64,000 nucleotides of DNA from Candidatus Latescibacterota bacterium (GTDB taxonomy: Bacteria; JAAXHH01): positions 62,001 to 126,000 of the forward strand of contig JAJEEG010000002.1 in assembly GCA_022821085.1 (NCBI GenBank), given 5' to 3'. Below are positions 51,325 through 61,758 of the stretch, piece after piece (positions within the stretch are counted from its first letter, which is position 1; the number at the start of each line of letters is the position of its first letter). Made by a program: the position numbers and the translations under genes. A model generated the notes under the pieces. That model was not told the origin of the DNA and made no database searches. It worked only from the letters and a program-made list of their open reading frames with translations.

Positions 51325-54036
51325 TCAGGCGCCCTGGTCGGACAGCGCCGCCCGGGCCGCTGCCAGGCAGGCGATGGGCACACGGTACGGGGAGCAGCTG
51401 ACGTAGTCCAGGTCCACGCCGTGGCAGAATTCGACCGAGGCGGGATCGCCGCCGTGCTCTCCGCAGATGCCCACCTTCATGCCGTCCCGCGTGGCGCGGC
51501 CGCGCTCGACGCCGATCTTCACGAGTTCGCCGACGCCGCTGCCGTCAATACTTACGAAGGGGTCTTCAGGCCAGATCTCGGCATGCAGGTAGTCGGGAAT
51601 GAACCTCGCGTCGTCGCGGGAGAGTCCGAAGGTCGTTTGCGTCAGGTCGTTCGTCCCGAAGGAGAAGAACTCCGCTTCCTCCGCGATCTCGTGGGCGGTC
51701 AGCGCCGCCCGCGGCAGCTCGATCATGGTACCGATCTGGTAGTCCACCTCCACACCGGTCTCCGACTGCACTTCCCGGGCCGTCCGGCGGACGACCTCGG
51801 CCTGCAGGCGCAGCTCGTTGATGTGGCCGACCAGGGGGATCATGATCTCCGGGATGGCCTCGATGCCGCGTCTCACGCAGTCGCTTGCGGCTTCGAAAAT
51901 CGCCCGGGCCTGCATCTCGGTGATCTCGGGGTAGGCGATGCCAAGCCTGCACCCACGGTGTCCGAGCATGGGATTGGCCTCCCGCAGGTCCTCCAGCTTG
52001 CGCTGGTAACGCTCCACCGGCACGCCCGTCTGCGCGGCGAGCTGCCCGATGGCCTCATCCTCGTGGGGCAGGAATTCGTGGAGGGGCGGGTCGAGCGTGC
52101 GGATCGTGACGGGGTAGCCGTCCATGACCTCGAATATCCCGATGAAATCGCTTCTCTGGATCGGGAGCAGCCTGGCCAGCGCCTTCCGGCGGCCGGCTTC
52201 GTCATCGGCCAGGATCATCTCCCGGACCGAATCGATCCGGTCTTCCTCGAAGAACATGTGTTCCGTCCGGCAAAGGCCGATGCCCTCGGCGCCGAAAGCG
52301 CGCGCGGTGGCCGACTGATCGGGCTGATCCGCATTGGTCCGCACCTTGAGCCGGCGGTTCCGGTCGGCCCAGGCCATCAGACTTTCGTACCGTTTATAGA
52401 CCTCCGAGTTCTCGGAGGACATGGATTTCTGTAACAGGACCTGGAGCACTTCTGAGGGAATGGTCGGAATGGCGCCGGCCATGACCTCCCCGGTGGATCC
52501 GTCGATGGAGATGTAGTCCCCTTCGGCGATCACGTGGGCGCCGACGCGTATCTGCCGGGCGGCGTAATCGATATCCAGCTCCCCGCAGCCGGCGACGCAG
52601 ACTTTGCCCATCTGGCGGGCGACCAGGGCCGCGTGGCTCGTCATGCCGCCCCGGGCGGTCAGGATACCCACCGCGGCGTTCATGCCGCGTATGTCTTCGG
52701 GTGAGGTCTCGATGCGAACGAGGATGACCTGGTCGCCGCGGTCCGCCCAGGACTCGGCATCGGTGGCGTTGAACACCACCTTGCCCGCCGCCGCGCCCGG
52801 GCCGGCGTTGAGGCCCCGTGCCAGCACCCGCCCCTCTTGCTCCGCGCGGCGCTTTTCATCCACGTCGAACACCGGACGCAGCAACTGGTCGAGCTGGTCG
52901 GGCTCCACGCGCCGCAGGGCTTCTTTCTCGTCGATCAGCCCTTCCCTGACCATGTCCACCGCGATCGTGATCGCGGAGAAACCGGTACGCTTCCCGACGC
53001 GGCACTGCAGCATCCACAGTTTGCCGCGCTGGATGGTGAATTCGATATCCTGCATATCCCTGTAGTGGGATTCCAGCGTATCGCAGATCTCTACCAGTTG
53101 ATGATAGGCCTCCGGCATCTCGCCCTGAAGCTGCTCGATGGGCCGGGGGGTGCGAATGCCCGCCACGACGTCCTCGCCCTGGGCGTTGATGAGGTATTCG
53201 CCGTAGAACCGCTTCTCGCCGGTCGCCGGGTCGCGGCTGAAGGCGACGCCCGTGGCACAGTCTTCGCCCATGTTGCCGTAGACCATGGCCTGCACGTTGA
53301 CGGCGGTACCCCATTCGTCCGGGATGTCGTTCAACTTCCGGTACACCACGGCGCGTTCGTTGTTCCACGAGCCGAACACGGCCCCGATGGCGCCCCAGAG
53401 CTGCTCGCGGGGATCGTCGGGAAAGTCGGCGCCCGTCCGCGCTTTGATCTCGGCCTTGAACTCGGCGACCAGCGCCTTGAGGTCGGCGGCCCCGAGTTCC
53501 ATGTCCTCCGTGACGCCGGCACGGGCCTTCCTGCGCTCCAGCAGCGTCTCGAAGGGATCGTGATCTTCATCATCCGCGGGACGCACGCCCATGACCACGT
53601 CGCCGTACATCTGGACGAATCGCCGGTAGCTGTCGTAAGCGAAGCGTTCGTCTCCCGACTGCGCGATCAGTCCCTCGACGGTGACATCGTTCAGGCCGAG
53701 ATTCAGAATGGTGTCCATCATGCCGGGCATGGAAGAACGGGACCCCGACCGGACGGACACCAGCAGCGGGTTTTCCGCACTGCCGAAACCGGCGTCCATG
53801 ACGGACTCCACCTGCGCCATCGCTTGCTGGATCTGCTCGTCGAATTCCGACGGATACCGGTGATCGTGGTCGTAGTAATACGTGCATATCTCCGTAGAGA
53901 TGGTGAAACCGGCTGGAACGGGGATCCCGAGGTGGCTCATCTCGGCCAGGTTGGCGCCCTTGCCGCCCAGGAGCTCCCGCAGGTCCGCGGATCCGTCCGC
54001 CTCGCCGCCACCAAAGTAGTATACATGTTTCGACAT
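51325..54036 (-). CDS. ppdK: pyruvate, phosphate dikinase
   Basis: 903 residues from [11 protein letters not shown] at 54036, within the usual 870-950. Order: ATP-grasp nucleotide-binding domain ([41 protein letters not shown]), the swivelling phosphohistidine domain with [16 protein letters not shown], and the PEP/pyruvate barrel with [13 protein letters not shown] and [14 protein letters not shown], whose Cys is catalytic. It interconverts ATP, phosphate and pyruvate with AMP, PPi and PEP. AAAGGAG lies before the ATG. It provides PEP for gluconeogenesis, or works glycolytically with PPi. chrA follows directly. Confidence 0.96.
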   Translation of the reverse strand: MSKHVYYFGGGEADGSADLRELLGGKGANLAEMSHLGIPVPAGFTISTEICTYYYDHDHRYPSEFDEQIQQAMAQVESVMDAGFGSAENPLLVSVRSGSRSSMPGMMDTILNLGLNDVTVEGLIAQSGDERFAYDSYRRFVQMYGDVVMGVRPADDEDHDPFETLLERRKARAGVTEDMELGAADLKALVAEFKAEIKARTGADFPDDPREQLWGAIGAVFGSWNNERAVVYRKLNDIPDEWGTAVNVQAMVYGNMGEDCATGVAFSRDPATGEKRFYGEYLINAQGEDVVAGIRTPRPIEQLQGEMPEAYHQLVEICDTLESHYRDMQDIEFTIQRGKLWMLQCRVGKRTGFSAITIAVDMVREGLIDEKEALRRVEPDQLDQLLRPVFDVDEKRRAEQEGRVLARGLNAGPGAAAGKVVFNATDAESWADRGDQVILVRIETSPEDIRGMNAAVGILTARGGMTSHAALVARQMGKVCVAGCGELDIDYAARQIRVGAHVIAEGDYISIDGSTGEVMAGAIPTIPSEVLQVLLQKSMSSENSEVYKRYESLMAWADRNRRLKVRTNADQPDQSATARAFGAEGIGLCRTEHMFFEEDRIDSVREMILADDEAGRRKALARLLPIQRSDFIGIFEVMDGYPVTIRTLDPPLHEFLPHEDEAIGQLAAQTGVPVERYQRKLEDLREANPMLGHRGCRLGIAYPEITEMQARAIFEAASDCVRRGIEAIPEIMIPLVGHINELRLQAEVVRRTAREVQSETGVEVDYQIGTMIELPRAALTAHEIAEEAEFFSFGTNDLTQTTFGLSRDDARFIPDYLHAEIWPEDPFVSIDGSGVGELVKIGVERGRATRDGMKVGICGEHGGDPASVEFCHGVDLDYVSCSPYRVPIACLAAARAALSDQGA

Positions 54037-54167
54037 GACGCTTTCGTGCTCCTTTACGCTATTTTCGTACCTTGATTCCGTAACTTGATTCAGCCCCGCC
54101 CGCAGGTCTTTTCTCCAAAAAACACAGGGCGTTAGCATAACTCGGCGAAGCGGCGGTGTCAACCGAT

Positions 54168-54920
54168 TTACCCTTCCTCCGTTTCCCGGCGCTGGCGAAA
54201 AACCTCGTACAGCACGAGGGCCGCCGCCACGGACGCATTGAGCGAATCCACGTGCCCGGCGACCGGGAGCCGCACCACCTCATCGCAGTTGCGCCGGACC
54301 AGCGGCCTCAGGCCCTTGCCCTCGCCGCCTGTGACGAGTGCCACGGGGACGGTATAGTCCATCCTGTCAAAAAGCGAAGGACCGTCCGCCGCCAGGCCCA
54401 CGAGCCAGACGCCCGCTTCACGAAGCGCTTGCATGGCGTTGTTCATGTTCGCCACCCGCGCGACCGGCACGTGCTCGCTGGCCCCGGCGGAAGCCTTGAC
54501 CGCGGCCGCGGTCAATCCCGCCGCGTTTCGACGGGGAATCACGACGCCGTCGGCGCGGACCGCATCTGCCGTACGAATGATCGCGCCCAGATTGTGGGGA
54601 TCCTGAATGCCGTCCAGCAGTACGAGGAAGGGGGGAGAACCGGAACGCCGGGCCGAGGCCAGGATATCCGCCATTTCGGCGTACGGGTGGCCGGCCACCG
54701 TGGCGACGACGCCCTGATGCCTGCCATCGGTCAGACGGTCCAGCCGGCGACGTTCGATGAACTGGAACACGACGCCCCGTTTCCGGGCGAGGTCCAGGAT
54801 GTCGGCGACATCCCGACGTGATACGCCGTCGGCGATGAAGATCCGGTTAAGACTCCGGCCCGCCTGCAGGGCCGCCCTGACCGGGTTCCGTCCGTAGATG
54901 ACTTCCGTGACTTCCGACAT
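54168..54920 (-). CDS. rlmB: 23S rRNA 2'-O-ribose methyltransferase, RlmB/TrmH family
   Basis: 250 residues from [21 protein letters not shown] at 54920. The SPOUT fold with its knot is present: [20 protein letters not shown] (motif 1), [17 protein letters not shown] (motif 2) and [22 protein letters not shown] (motif 3), plus the N-terminal L30e-like RNA-binding domain. It methylates G2251 of 23S rRNA in Escherichia coli; here the same or a near position is likely. It precedes pyruvate phosphate dikinase by 131 bases on the same strand and is divergent from the flippase. Confidence 0.94.
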   Translation of the reverse strand: MSEVTEVIYGRNPVRAALQAGRSLNRIFIADGVSRRDVADILDLARKRGVVFQFIERRRLDRLTDGRHQGVVATVAGHPYAEMADILASARRSGSPPFLVLLDGIQDPHNLGAIIRTADAVRADGVVIPRRNAAGLTAAAVKASAGASEHVPVARVANMNNAMQALREAGVWLVGLAADGPSLFDRMDYTVPVALVTGGEGKGLRPLVRRNCDEVVRLPVAGHVDSLNASVAAALVLYEVFRQRRETEEG

Positions 54921-55175
54921 GGCCGCACCTGCCCGAAACGAGAATTGGACTTTTCCCGTAAAGATAAAGCTCCGGCGCCGACGCAACGAACCATTTTCAC
55001 TCTGCGGCGTTCAATACCGAAGTCCGGCTGTGCCGACGCGACATGGATTCCGGCGGTCAAGCCCACCCGCAATTGCTTGACGTCCCCGGTGGCCGCCGGT
55101 ACCATACCGGTGCTCAGCGACGGGGATCCGCCCCTCCCGGGCTACGAGAACCTGACCGCCCACAGACCAGGATCC

Positions 55176-56642
55176 ATGTTCCAAGGCCTAAAAAGACTCA
55201 CCACCCATTCGGCGATCTACGGGCTCAGCGACGTACTGGGCAGGTCCATGGCCTACCTGCTGGTACCGGTGTATACCCATGTCATGCCGGTGGAAGAATT
55301 CGGCTACTACGGGCTCGTATATACCTTCATCGCGTTGACGAACGTCGTCTTCCTCTACGGCATGGATTCGGCCTTTCTCCGGTACTACGTGCTCGAGGAG
55401 GACCGCAAGCGCGATACGCTGAGCACCGGCTATCTCACCATGCTGTTCACGTCGGCCGGGCTCGCCGTGATCATCGTCCTGTTCGCCGCACGGATCGCGC
55501 CCCTTATCGCCGTCTCCGCTTCATTGACTTCGTATGTCCAGCTGGCCGCCGCCGTCCTGGCGCTGGACGCCTTGAACGCCATTCCCTTCGCGCGGCTTCG
55601 GGGAGAGGGCAAGGCCGCGACATTCGCCTCCCTCAAGCTGATGAAGGTCATGATCGAACTGGGGGGAAACTGCTACCTCGTCGTCGTGCTCGACATGGGG
55701 TTGCAGGGCATTCTCATCAGCAACATCGCGGGATCCGGGATCGTATTCGTCATCCTTGCGGGCATTACCCTGCGGCACATGTCCTTCTCCTGGTCCCGCG
55801 GAACGATGGGCCGGCTCCTGAGATTCGGACTGCCTTACGTACCCGCCGGCGCCTGCATCATCATCATCGAAACCATCGACCGGCTGATGCTGGAACGGAT
55901 GGCCGGCACGGAAACCCTCGGCATCTACCATGCGGCCCGCAAGCTGGGCGTCGGCATGCTCATCTTCGTCACCATGTTCAGACAGGCCTGGCAACCCTTC
56001 TTCCTGGAGACTTCCAGGGAGGAGAATCCCAGGCCGCTGTTCGCCCGCGTGCTGACCTACTTCCTGGCCCTTGCGGGCGGCATCTTCCTGGCCCTTTCCT
56101 ACCTCATCGACGACCTGGTCCGCATCTCCATCGGTGGCTATACCCTGATCGAGGCGTCTTACTGGGAAGGGATCGCCGTGGTGCCGATCCTGCTCGCGGC
56201 TTACGTGCTGTACGGGATATACGTCAACCTCACCGTGGGCGTCTACCTGGAGAAGAAGACCATTTTGCTCCCCTTCATCACGGCCGCGTCGGCCCTGGTC
56301 TGCATCCTGACGAACCTCTGGCTCATCCCGGAATTCGGCATGTACGGGGCGGCCACGGCCTCGGCGGCCGCCTACGCGGTGATGGTGGCCGGGTTGTATC
56401 TCGTGGGCCGGAGGTATTACCCGATACCCTACGAATACATCCGACTGCTCAAGGTCGTTTTAGCGGTCGGTGTGCTGTTCGCGGTGCGTGAACTCACCGA
56501 AAGCGCATGGCCAGGGGAAATCGCGTGGCCAGGGGAAATCGCCCTGGTCGCGGCCTACCCGGTGGCGTTGTGGGCGATGAGGTTCTTCAACGCCGGAGAA
56601 ATGGCGTTCGCGAGACGATTCCTGCGCCTTCGCGGATCGTGA
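55176..56642 (+). CDS. polysaccharide (oligosaccharide) flippase, Wzx/MOP family
   Basis: 488 residues from MFQGLKRLTTHSAIYGLSDVL at 55176, the usual start of Wzx-like proteins, with 12-14 membrane helices over the full length (YLLVPVYTHVMPVEEFGYYG, FLRYYV). It should move lipid-linked sugars across the inner membrane for O-antigen, capsule or exopolysaccharide. An 18-base duplication in the last helices gives AWPGEIAWPGEI. Its 3' end overlaps the CRTAC1-like gene, transcribed the other way, by 56 bases. No glycosyltransferase gene is adjacent. Confidence 0.88.
   Translation: MFQGLKRLTTHSAIYGLSDVLGRSMAYLLVPVYTHVMPVEEFGYYGLVYTFIALTNVVFLYGMDSAFLRYYVLEEDRKRDTLSTGYLTMLFTSAGLAVIIVLFAARIAPLIAVSASLTSYVQLAAAVLALDALNAIPFARLRGEGKAATFASLKLMKVMIELGGNCYLVVVLDMGLQGILISNIAGSGIVFVILAGITLRHMSFSWSRGTMGRLLRFGLPYVPAGACIIIIETIDRLMLERMAGTETLGIYHAARKLGVGMLIFVTMFRQAWQPFFLETSREENPRPLFARVLTYFLALAGGIFLALSYLIDDLVRISIGGYTLIEASYWEGIAVVPILLAAYVLYGIYVNLTVGVYLEKKTILLPFITAASALVCILTNLWLIPEFGMYGAATASAAAYAVMVAGLYLVGRRYYPIPYEYIRLLKVVLAVGVLFAVRELTESAWPGEIAWPGEIALVAAYPVALWAMRFFNAGEMAFARRFLRLRGS
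56505..56540 (+). repeat. 18-nt duplication in the flippase
   Basis: Two units (56505-56522, 56523-56540) differing in one base encode AWPGEI twice, in a loop before the last helix. Confidence 0.93.
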
Positions 56643-58431
56643 TCAGTTGGCCGCCTTCGACGCCGGTCGCGACGTCTCTCACGCCGCCGGGCCAGTCCAC
56701 GATGACCGAATCCGCCCCGGCATGGGCACCGAGTCCGAAGTGGGCCCTGAGATCGTTGGCCGCCAGGTAGCTGTAAGCGCTTCGGATTTCCCGCGACTGT
56801 TGCACGGCATCCGTGACCACCGTTACGCGCGCGCCGATGCCGTTGCGATTGCTCCGGACGCCCTCCGTGGCGACGAGCAGGCTGAGCAGGCTGGCGGAGT
56901 CGGCAGAACCGCCGCTGGCGCCTCCGCTTCCGCCGGTGCCGCTTGATCCGCCGGCGCCGCTTGATCTGCCGGCGCCGCTTGATCCGCCCGACTCGCCGGG
57001 CGCACCGCGCCCCGCGGTCCCGTCGTTCCGCAGCAGCAGCGGGACGTCGTTCACCGTGGTGACCAGCACGTCGACGTCGCCGTCGTTATCCACGTCCCCG
57101 AATGCCGCGCCGCGGTGCACGCGCTCCACCTGGAAGGGTGGGCCCGCTTCAGGGCTGACGTCGGAAAAGACCCCGTTCCCCTCGTTCCGGAACAGCTGGT
57201 TGGTCTGCGCGTAGGTTATCGTCGGATCGAACAGGGAAATGTTGTCGATCACGTGGCCGTTCGCCGCGAAGATATCCAACCAGCCATCGTGATCGAAATC
57301 CTTGAAGGCCGTACCGAATCCCAGGAACAGAAGCGTGGGATTGCCCACGCCCGCGCCGAAAGTGGTTTCGGTGAAGGTGCCGTTCCCGTTGTTCCGGTGC
57401 AGCGAGTTGGGTTCCAGGGAGAAATTGGTCACGTAGATATCCGGCGACCCGTTCCGGTCGTAGTCTCCGATATCCACCCCCATGCCCGCCCGGGCGACGC
57501 CGTCCTCGCCATAGGCCACGCCCGCCAGCAACGCCATGTCGGTAAACGTGCCGTCTCCATTGTTCCGGTACAGGAAATCCGGCGTCAGGTCGTTGGCCAC
57601 GAAGATATCCGTCCATCCGTCGCCATCGTAGTCGCCTCCCACCACCCCGAGGCCCTTGCCGTCCGGATTGGCGATGCCCGCCTCCGCGGAGACGTCCGTA
57701 AACGTGCCGTCGCCGTTGTTCCGGTACAGCAGGTCGGCCGCTCCCTCGTATATATCGGGTCCGCAGTAGGACTGGATGCCGTCCCGGGAGCAGCGCCTGT
57801 TGGTCTCGAAGTCGAATTCGACGTACGCACACACGTAGAGGTCCAGGTGCCCGTCCCGGTCGTAATCCAGAAACGCCGCGCTGGTCGAGAACGTGGGGTC
57901 CTTCGGTACTGTCAGATTTGCCTGGCCGGTCACGTCCCGGAACGTCCCGTCCCCTTCGTTCCGGTAGAGGACGTTCACCCCGTAGTTCGTGACGAACAGG
58001 TCGTCGTCTCCGTCGTTGTCGTAGTCCGCGACGGCCAGGCCCATCCCGTAACCGTCCGCATTGCCCACGCCGGCCTGGCTGGTCACGTCCGTGAAGGTTC
58101 CGTCACCGTCGTTGCGATAAAGGACGCTGGACAGGGGCCGGCCGGGCACGAAACCCGGGATGGCCGCGCCGTTGAGCAGGTAGACGTCGAGGTCGCCGTC
58201 CCCGTCGTAGTCGATGAACCCGCCGCCGGACGCTACCGTTTCGAGGAAGTAGTACCGGCCCGATTTGCCGTTGGCGTGCCGGAACGTGATCCCGGCCGAA
58301 GGCGCGATGTCCGTGAATTGCACGACCGGCCGGGCCGCATCAGGACGAGGACCGGGCTGGCCGGGCTGGCTGGGCTGGCCGCAGGAAGGGGAAAGGAAAA
58401 GGAAGGAGAGAAATACCGGTGCCCATTTCAA
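56587..58431 (-). CDS. CRTAC1-like FG-GAP lipoprotein with UnbV/ASPIC domain
   Basis: 614 residues. Start is a TTG at 58429-58431 overlapping the stop of the preceding gene, giving MKWAPVFLSFLFLSPSCGQ, a lipoprotein signal with lipobox Cys. The body has about a dozen FG-GAP propeller repeats of the type DYDGDGDLDVYLLN and LYRNDGDGTFTDVT. Near the C-terminus is the UnbV/ASPIC domain (NRNGIGARVTVVTDAVQQSREI, VIVDWPGGVRDVATGV). Such proteins are secreted or surface-bound in many Bacteroidota/Acidobacteriota-type bacteria and occur with TPR proteins, as here. A 54-base array of 18-nt units gives SSGAG-type repeats inserted before the UnbV domain; a 9-nt array lies behind the lipobox. The gene is last of the five-gene operon. 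Confidence 0.9.
   Translation of the reverse strand: MKWAPVFLSFLFLSPSCGQPSQPGQPGPRPDAARPVVQFTDIAPSAGITFRHANGKSGRYYFLETVASGGGFIDYDGDGDLDVYLLNGAAIPGFVPGRPLSSVLYRNDGDGTFTDVTSQAGVGNADGYGMGLAVADYDNDGDDDLFVTNYGVNVLYRNEGDGTFRDVTGQANLTVPKDPTFSTSAAFLDYDRDGHLDLYVCAYVEFDFETNRRCSRDGIQSYCGPDIYEGAADLLYRNNGDGTFTDVSAEAGIANPDGKGLGVVGGDYDGDGWTDIFVANDLTPDFLYRNNGDGTFTDMALLAGVAYGEDGVARAGMGVDIGDYDRNGSPDIYVTNFSLEPNSLHRNNGNGTFTETTFGAGVGNPTLLFLGFGTAFKDFDHDGWLDIFAANGHVIDNISLFDPTITYAQTNQLFRNEGNGVFSDVSPEAGPPFQVERVHRGAAFGDVDNDGDVDVLVTTVNDVPLLLRNDGTAGRGAPGESGGSSGAGRSSGAGGSSGTGGSGGASGGSADSASLLSLLVATEGVRSNRNGIGARVTVVTDAVQQSREIRSAYSYLAANDLRAHFGLGAHAGADSVIVDWPGGVRDVATGVEGGQLITIREGAGIVSRTPFLRR
56933..56986 (-). repeat. 18-nt tandem repeat, three copies, in the CRTAC1-like gene
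   Basis: Units 56933-56950, 56951-56968 and 56969-56986 encode Gly/Ser/Ala-rich linkers. A further 9-nt array at 58354-58380 encodes QPSQPGQPG behind the lipobox. Confidence 0.93.
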
Positions 58432-58979
58432 CGGCGTTTTCTCATGAGTACGACGGTCATGGCCACGAGGGCCAGCACGCCCAGGCTGACCCCGGCGACG
58501 AGAAATCCCGACACCGGTTCCCTGACCAGCGGAACCTCGAAGGCGGCACTGGCCTTCTGTTCACCACGCACCGAAAACTCCACTTCGACGTGATGCACGC
58601 CCGGAACGCGCCGGGTCCACATGATCGGACGGTCAATGGCCTCGGCTTCGGCGCTGTGGTAATGCGTGTATACGTTGCCCTGTGGATCCGTGATACCGAT
58701 CCGGAGGACGCCCGCGTAGTATTCGCCCGACGACCTGCGCTGGACATAGGTCACGAACCGCGCGTCGCCGCCGAGATCGTAGGCCTTGAAGGTCAGTGTG
58801 TACCCGGCGTCCATGTCCCGGGCTTCGTCGACGACGGCCTGTTCGGAGAACGTATATCCGACGAACGTGCCGCCCGCCACCTGATCGTCGCTGGGCGCCC
58901 CGTTGCAGCCCGGGGCCGTAACCGCCAACGTAACCGCCGCTGTGAACGCCAGAAAGAAGCCTGTCATGTTACCGCGCAC
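58428..58979 (-). CDS. small lipoprotein with C-terminal membrane helix
   Basis: 183 residues if the GTG at 58979 is used (it overlaps the stop of the gene before by one base); an ATG at 58967 gives MTGFFLAFTAAVTLAVTAPGCNG and is equally good. The N-terminus is a lipoprotein signal with GC at the lipobox. The middle is a beta-sandwich-like domain (TLTFKAYDLGGDARFVTYV, VRGEQKASAAFEVPL) that recalls FixH-type or calcium-binding beta domains. The end is FLVAGVSLGVLALVAMTVVLMRKRR, a membrane helix with a basic tail. Family not recognised. Its role probably lies in the envelope complex encoded by the operon. Confidence 0.8.
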   Translation of the reverse strand: MRGNMTGFFLAFTAAVTLAVTAPGCNGAPSDDQVAGGTFVGYTFSEQAVVDEARDMDAGYTLTFKAYDLGGDARFVTYVQRRSSGEYYAGVLRIGITDPQGNVYTHYHSAEAEAIDRPIMWTRRVPGVHHVEVEFSVRGEQKASAAFEVPLVREPVSGFLVAGVSLGVLALVAMTVVLMRKRR

Positions 58980-60106
58980 TAGTTGTACTCCTCAGGAAAA
59001 ACAAAGTGGTACCGGACGACTCGGTCATTCTCCAATTCCGCGAAATAGATCCGGCCCTGCCGGTCCACGTGCATGGGAACGCCGACCACGTCGAACTGCG
59101 CCGTCATTTCCCACTTTCCGTCCGGCCGAAAGAAATCGAACCACCGATCCAGTTGCGTCATCTGCAGTCTGGGCATGCCCATCGCGTTGAGACCGACCTG
59201 TTCGAATTCCTGGTACTCTATGGAATTGACGATCCGTCCGTCGGGCAGCACGGCCAGGCCGCCGGACACGCCCACGGGCGGCGGCCGCCGCGTGGTCGTC
59301 CAGCGCGCCATGGGTTTCATATCGAAGGAAGTGGTCCGGTTGAACTCCAGTTCCAGTCCGTCTACGCGGTCGAATTTGCGGATCCAGTAGGGGTGTCTCG
59401 CGGATACGACCACGTATCCGTCCTCCGTCGTTTCCATGGCCGCGTCGGAATACGCGATGAATTCCTTGAGCGTTCCCGAGCGCCGCAGGGTCTCCATCGG
59501 ATTGTAGAACTTGGTGATCGGATCTCCTTCCGGACTGTATTTGTAGATGAGATCGTGCTGCGTAATGACGAAAATGAGCACGTTGCCCTCGGCATCGATG
59601 CGTATGCGGCGAGGCTTCGTGACCTGCGTCGACCAGATGTCCGCAAAGGTGAGATCCGGATTGAATACCGTGACCCGGTCGAGTTCGAAGTCCAGCACGA
59701 ACAGTCTTCCTTCGTCATCCAGCGCCATGTCTACCGGAGACCTGAACTGCAGCGGTCCCACGCCTAACGACCCTACGGCTGTCTGAAAGGCACCGGATTC
59801 GTCGAATTTGGAAATCTGTTTCCGGTCCGAATCGGCAATGTAGATGTTGCCGATTCGATCCGTGGTGATCCCGAATACCGAAGAAAAGTACCGGCCCTCG
59901 CCTCCTTCGATCACCAGGTCTTCTTCGAGCGTGACGTCAGCCGTTTGATCGGGTGCGTGCCGGACCGGGGCGTCGCTGATGACCCTTGAAGCGCCCGCGA
60001 CCACTTCCGTTCTCCCACGCCACATCCCGTCATCGTCCGCTTCTGCGCAACCCATCATAAGTACCGCGGCCAGGAGCGGCAACGCTCCGGACTTGAACCG
60101 CTTCAT
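58979..60106 (-). CDS. NHL/six-bladed beta-propeller lipoprotein
   Basis: 375 residues from MKRFKSGALPLLAAVLMMGCAEADD, a lipoprotein signal with a canonical lipobox (MMGC), preceded by AAGGAG at good spacing. The body has NHL-type blades: FGITTDRIGNIYIADSDRKQISKFDE, PVDMALDDEGRLFVLDFELDRVTVFN, GVPMHVDRQGRIYFAELENDRVVRY. This class (BF3885-like six-bladed propeller lipoproteins) is common in FCB bacteria. It may bind a ligand or a partner at the outer membrane. It starts 25 bases past the TPR gene's end. Confidence 0.85.
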   Translation of the reverse strand: MKRFKSGALPLLAAVLMMGCAEADDDGMWRGRTEVVAGASRVISDAPVRHAPDQTADVTLEEDLVIEGGEGRYFSSVFGITTDRIGNIYIADSDRKQISKFDESGAFQTAVGSLGVGPLQFRSPVDMALDDEGRLFVLDFELDRVTVFNPDLTFADIWSTQVTKPRRIRIDAEGNVLIFVITQHDLIYKYSPEGDPITKFYNPMETLRRSGTLKEFIAYSDAAMETTEDGYVVVSARHPYWIRKFDRVDGLELEFNRTTSFDMKPMARWTTTRRPPPVGVSGGLAVLPDGRIVNSIEYQEFEQVGLNAMGMPRLQMTQLDRWFDFFRPDGKWEMTAQFDVVGVPMHVDRQGRIYFAELENDRVVRYHFVFPEEYN

Positions 60107-60131
60107 CCGCTTCTCCTTCCGGTACGTCCAT

Positions 60132-61748
60132 TCATGATCCGTTCCTTTCCTGCCTGAGCTGCTCCCATCGCTGCCGCAATACCTCATTCTCCGGTTCGAT
60201 GCGTGCGGCATTCCCCATCGCCTCATCGGCCCCGTCGTAGTCCCCTCTCGCGTTCCGCACGATGGCCAGCGTTTCGTAGGCGACGGCGGTAGGCGCGATC
60301 TCAACCGCCTTGCCGGCCAGTTCGAGGGCAAGGTCCAGGTCCTCCCCGTGCCGGGCGATGAGCCAGGCCAGGTTCGTATAGGCCTCCACATAGTTCGAAT
60401 CCAACAGGATCGCCTGCTGATACGCATCGCGGGCCTCATCGAACATGCCCAGCTCCACGTAGGCCACGCCCAGGTTGTTGAAGGCGTGAACGAAACGGGG
60501 CGACAGCTCCGTCGCTATCCTGAATGCCTGCACGGCGTCCTCGTACCGGCCCAGGCGGGTCAGGGCCGTCGCCATGTTGTAATGCACCTCCGCCACCCGG
60601 GGATTCAGCCGTACCATGGATTCCGCCTGCGACAACGCTTCCCTGAACCCGTTGAGCTGCTGAAACGTATCGAGAAAACGCCGGGCATCGTCCTGTCTGC
60701 CCATGGCGTTCAGGGTGTTTCCGATCGCAAGATAGGGTTCGGGATACGTCCGGTTGAGTTCGACCGCCCGTGAGAACGCTTCCAGGGCTTCTTCATGCCG
60801 TTGGGCGGCCGCATAGGCCGTACCCGCATGGTACTGCAGGGTAGGCGACTCGGGATCCATCTCCCGGGCTTCCTGGTACAGCGTGATCGCCCGTTCGGTC
60901 CGACCCGCCCGCAACGAGGCCTGGGCAAGACCCGCGATGGCCTCCACCGATTCCTCGTCGATGCGCAGCGCGTTCTCGTAGGACCGGACCGCGTCATCGA
61001 CACGGCCTTCACTCAACGCGATCACGCCGAGCTGGCAGTAGGCCTCCACCGTGCCGGCATCCAACTGCAATGTGGCGCGAAAGGCATCCCGCGCTTCCTG
61101 GAATTTCCGCTGATCCAGCAGCACGCGTCCCAACGCGAACCGGGCGTCTGCGTAGTCCGGATTGATGGACAGGGCATTGGTATAGGAAATGGCGGCCTCA
61201 TCCAGGGCACCCAGTTTCTCTTCCGTGGACCCCCGGCCGTAGTGAAACAGGCTGTTGTCGGGGTCGCGGTCCGTCGCCTCGACGAAGGACTTGATCGATT
61301 CGACAAGCCGGCCCGTGTACTGGTAAGCCTGGCCCAGGTTGTAAAAAGGTTCGGCGCGGTCGGGATCCATTTCCACGACGCGGTGGAACGCTTCGATCGC
61401 TTCATCGTACCGTTCCTGCTGGGCATAAACCAGACCCAGGTTGAAATGGGCATCGGCGTCCCCGGGACGCAGTTCGGTGACGACCAGGAAGGCCGCTTCC
61501 GCCGTGTCCAGCTTTTCCAGCGCGACGGCGGCCAGGCCCAGGTTGAAGTAATTGGCGGGTTCGCTTCGGTTCTCCTCGATCTGCCGTCGGAAGTACATCA
61601 CGTCCTCGAGCAGAAGGGATTCGTCCTCGGGCGACAGTTGCCTGAGTGCTTCATCCGGACGGGCGGTGGTGATGTTCGTGAGGTAGGGACCGGTGTCCGT
61701 AAGCAGAGGCGTGTAAAGGAGAAGGGCTGCGAGAAGGATATTGCGCAT
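60132..61748 (-). CDS. TPR-repeat protein
   Basis: 538 residues. A short hydrophobic start (MRNILLAALLLYTPLL) looks like a signal or anchor, followed by about 13 tetratricopeptide repeats of the type NYFNLGLAAVALEKLDTAEAAF, DARFALGRVLLDQRKFQEAR and HAFNNLGVAYVELGMFDEAR. Such superhelices assemble protein complexes. Standing between a cytochrome and propeller lipoproteins it may scaffold an exported complex. The last residues are ENEVLRQRWEQLRQERNGS. It begins ten bases after the cytochrome gene's stop. Confidence 0.9.
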   Translation of the reverse strand: MRNILLAALLLYTPLLTDTGPYLTNITTARPDEALRQLSPEDESLLLEDVMYFRRQIEENRSEPANYFNLGLAAVALEKLDTAEAAFLVVTELRPGDADAHFNLGLVYAQQERYDEAIEAFHRVVEMDPDRAEPFYNLGQAYQYTGRLVESIKSFVEATDRDPDNSLFHYGRGSTEEKLGALDEAAISYTNALSINPDYADARFALGRVLLDQRKFQEARDAFRATLQLDAGTVEAYCQLGVIALSEGRVDDAVRSYENALRIDEESVEAIAGLAQASLRAGRTERAITLYQEAREMDPESPTLQYHAGTAYAAAQRHEEALEAFSRAVELNRTYPEPYLAIGNTLNAMGRQDDARRFLDTFQQLNGFREALSQAESMVRLNPRVAEVHYNMATALTRLGRYEDAVQAFRIATELSPRFVHAFNNLGVAYVELGMFDEARDAYQQAILLDSNYVEAYTNLAWLIARHGEDLDLALELAGKAVEIAPTAVAYETLAIVRNARGDYDGADEAMGNAARIEPENEVLRQRWEQLRQERNGS

Positions 61749-61758
61749 TCCGTACCCG

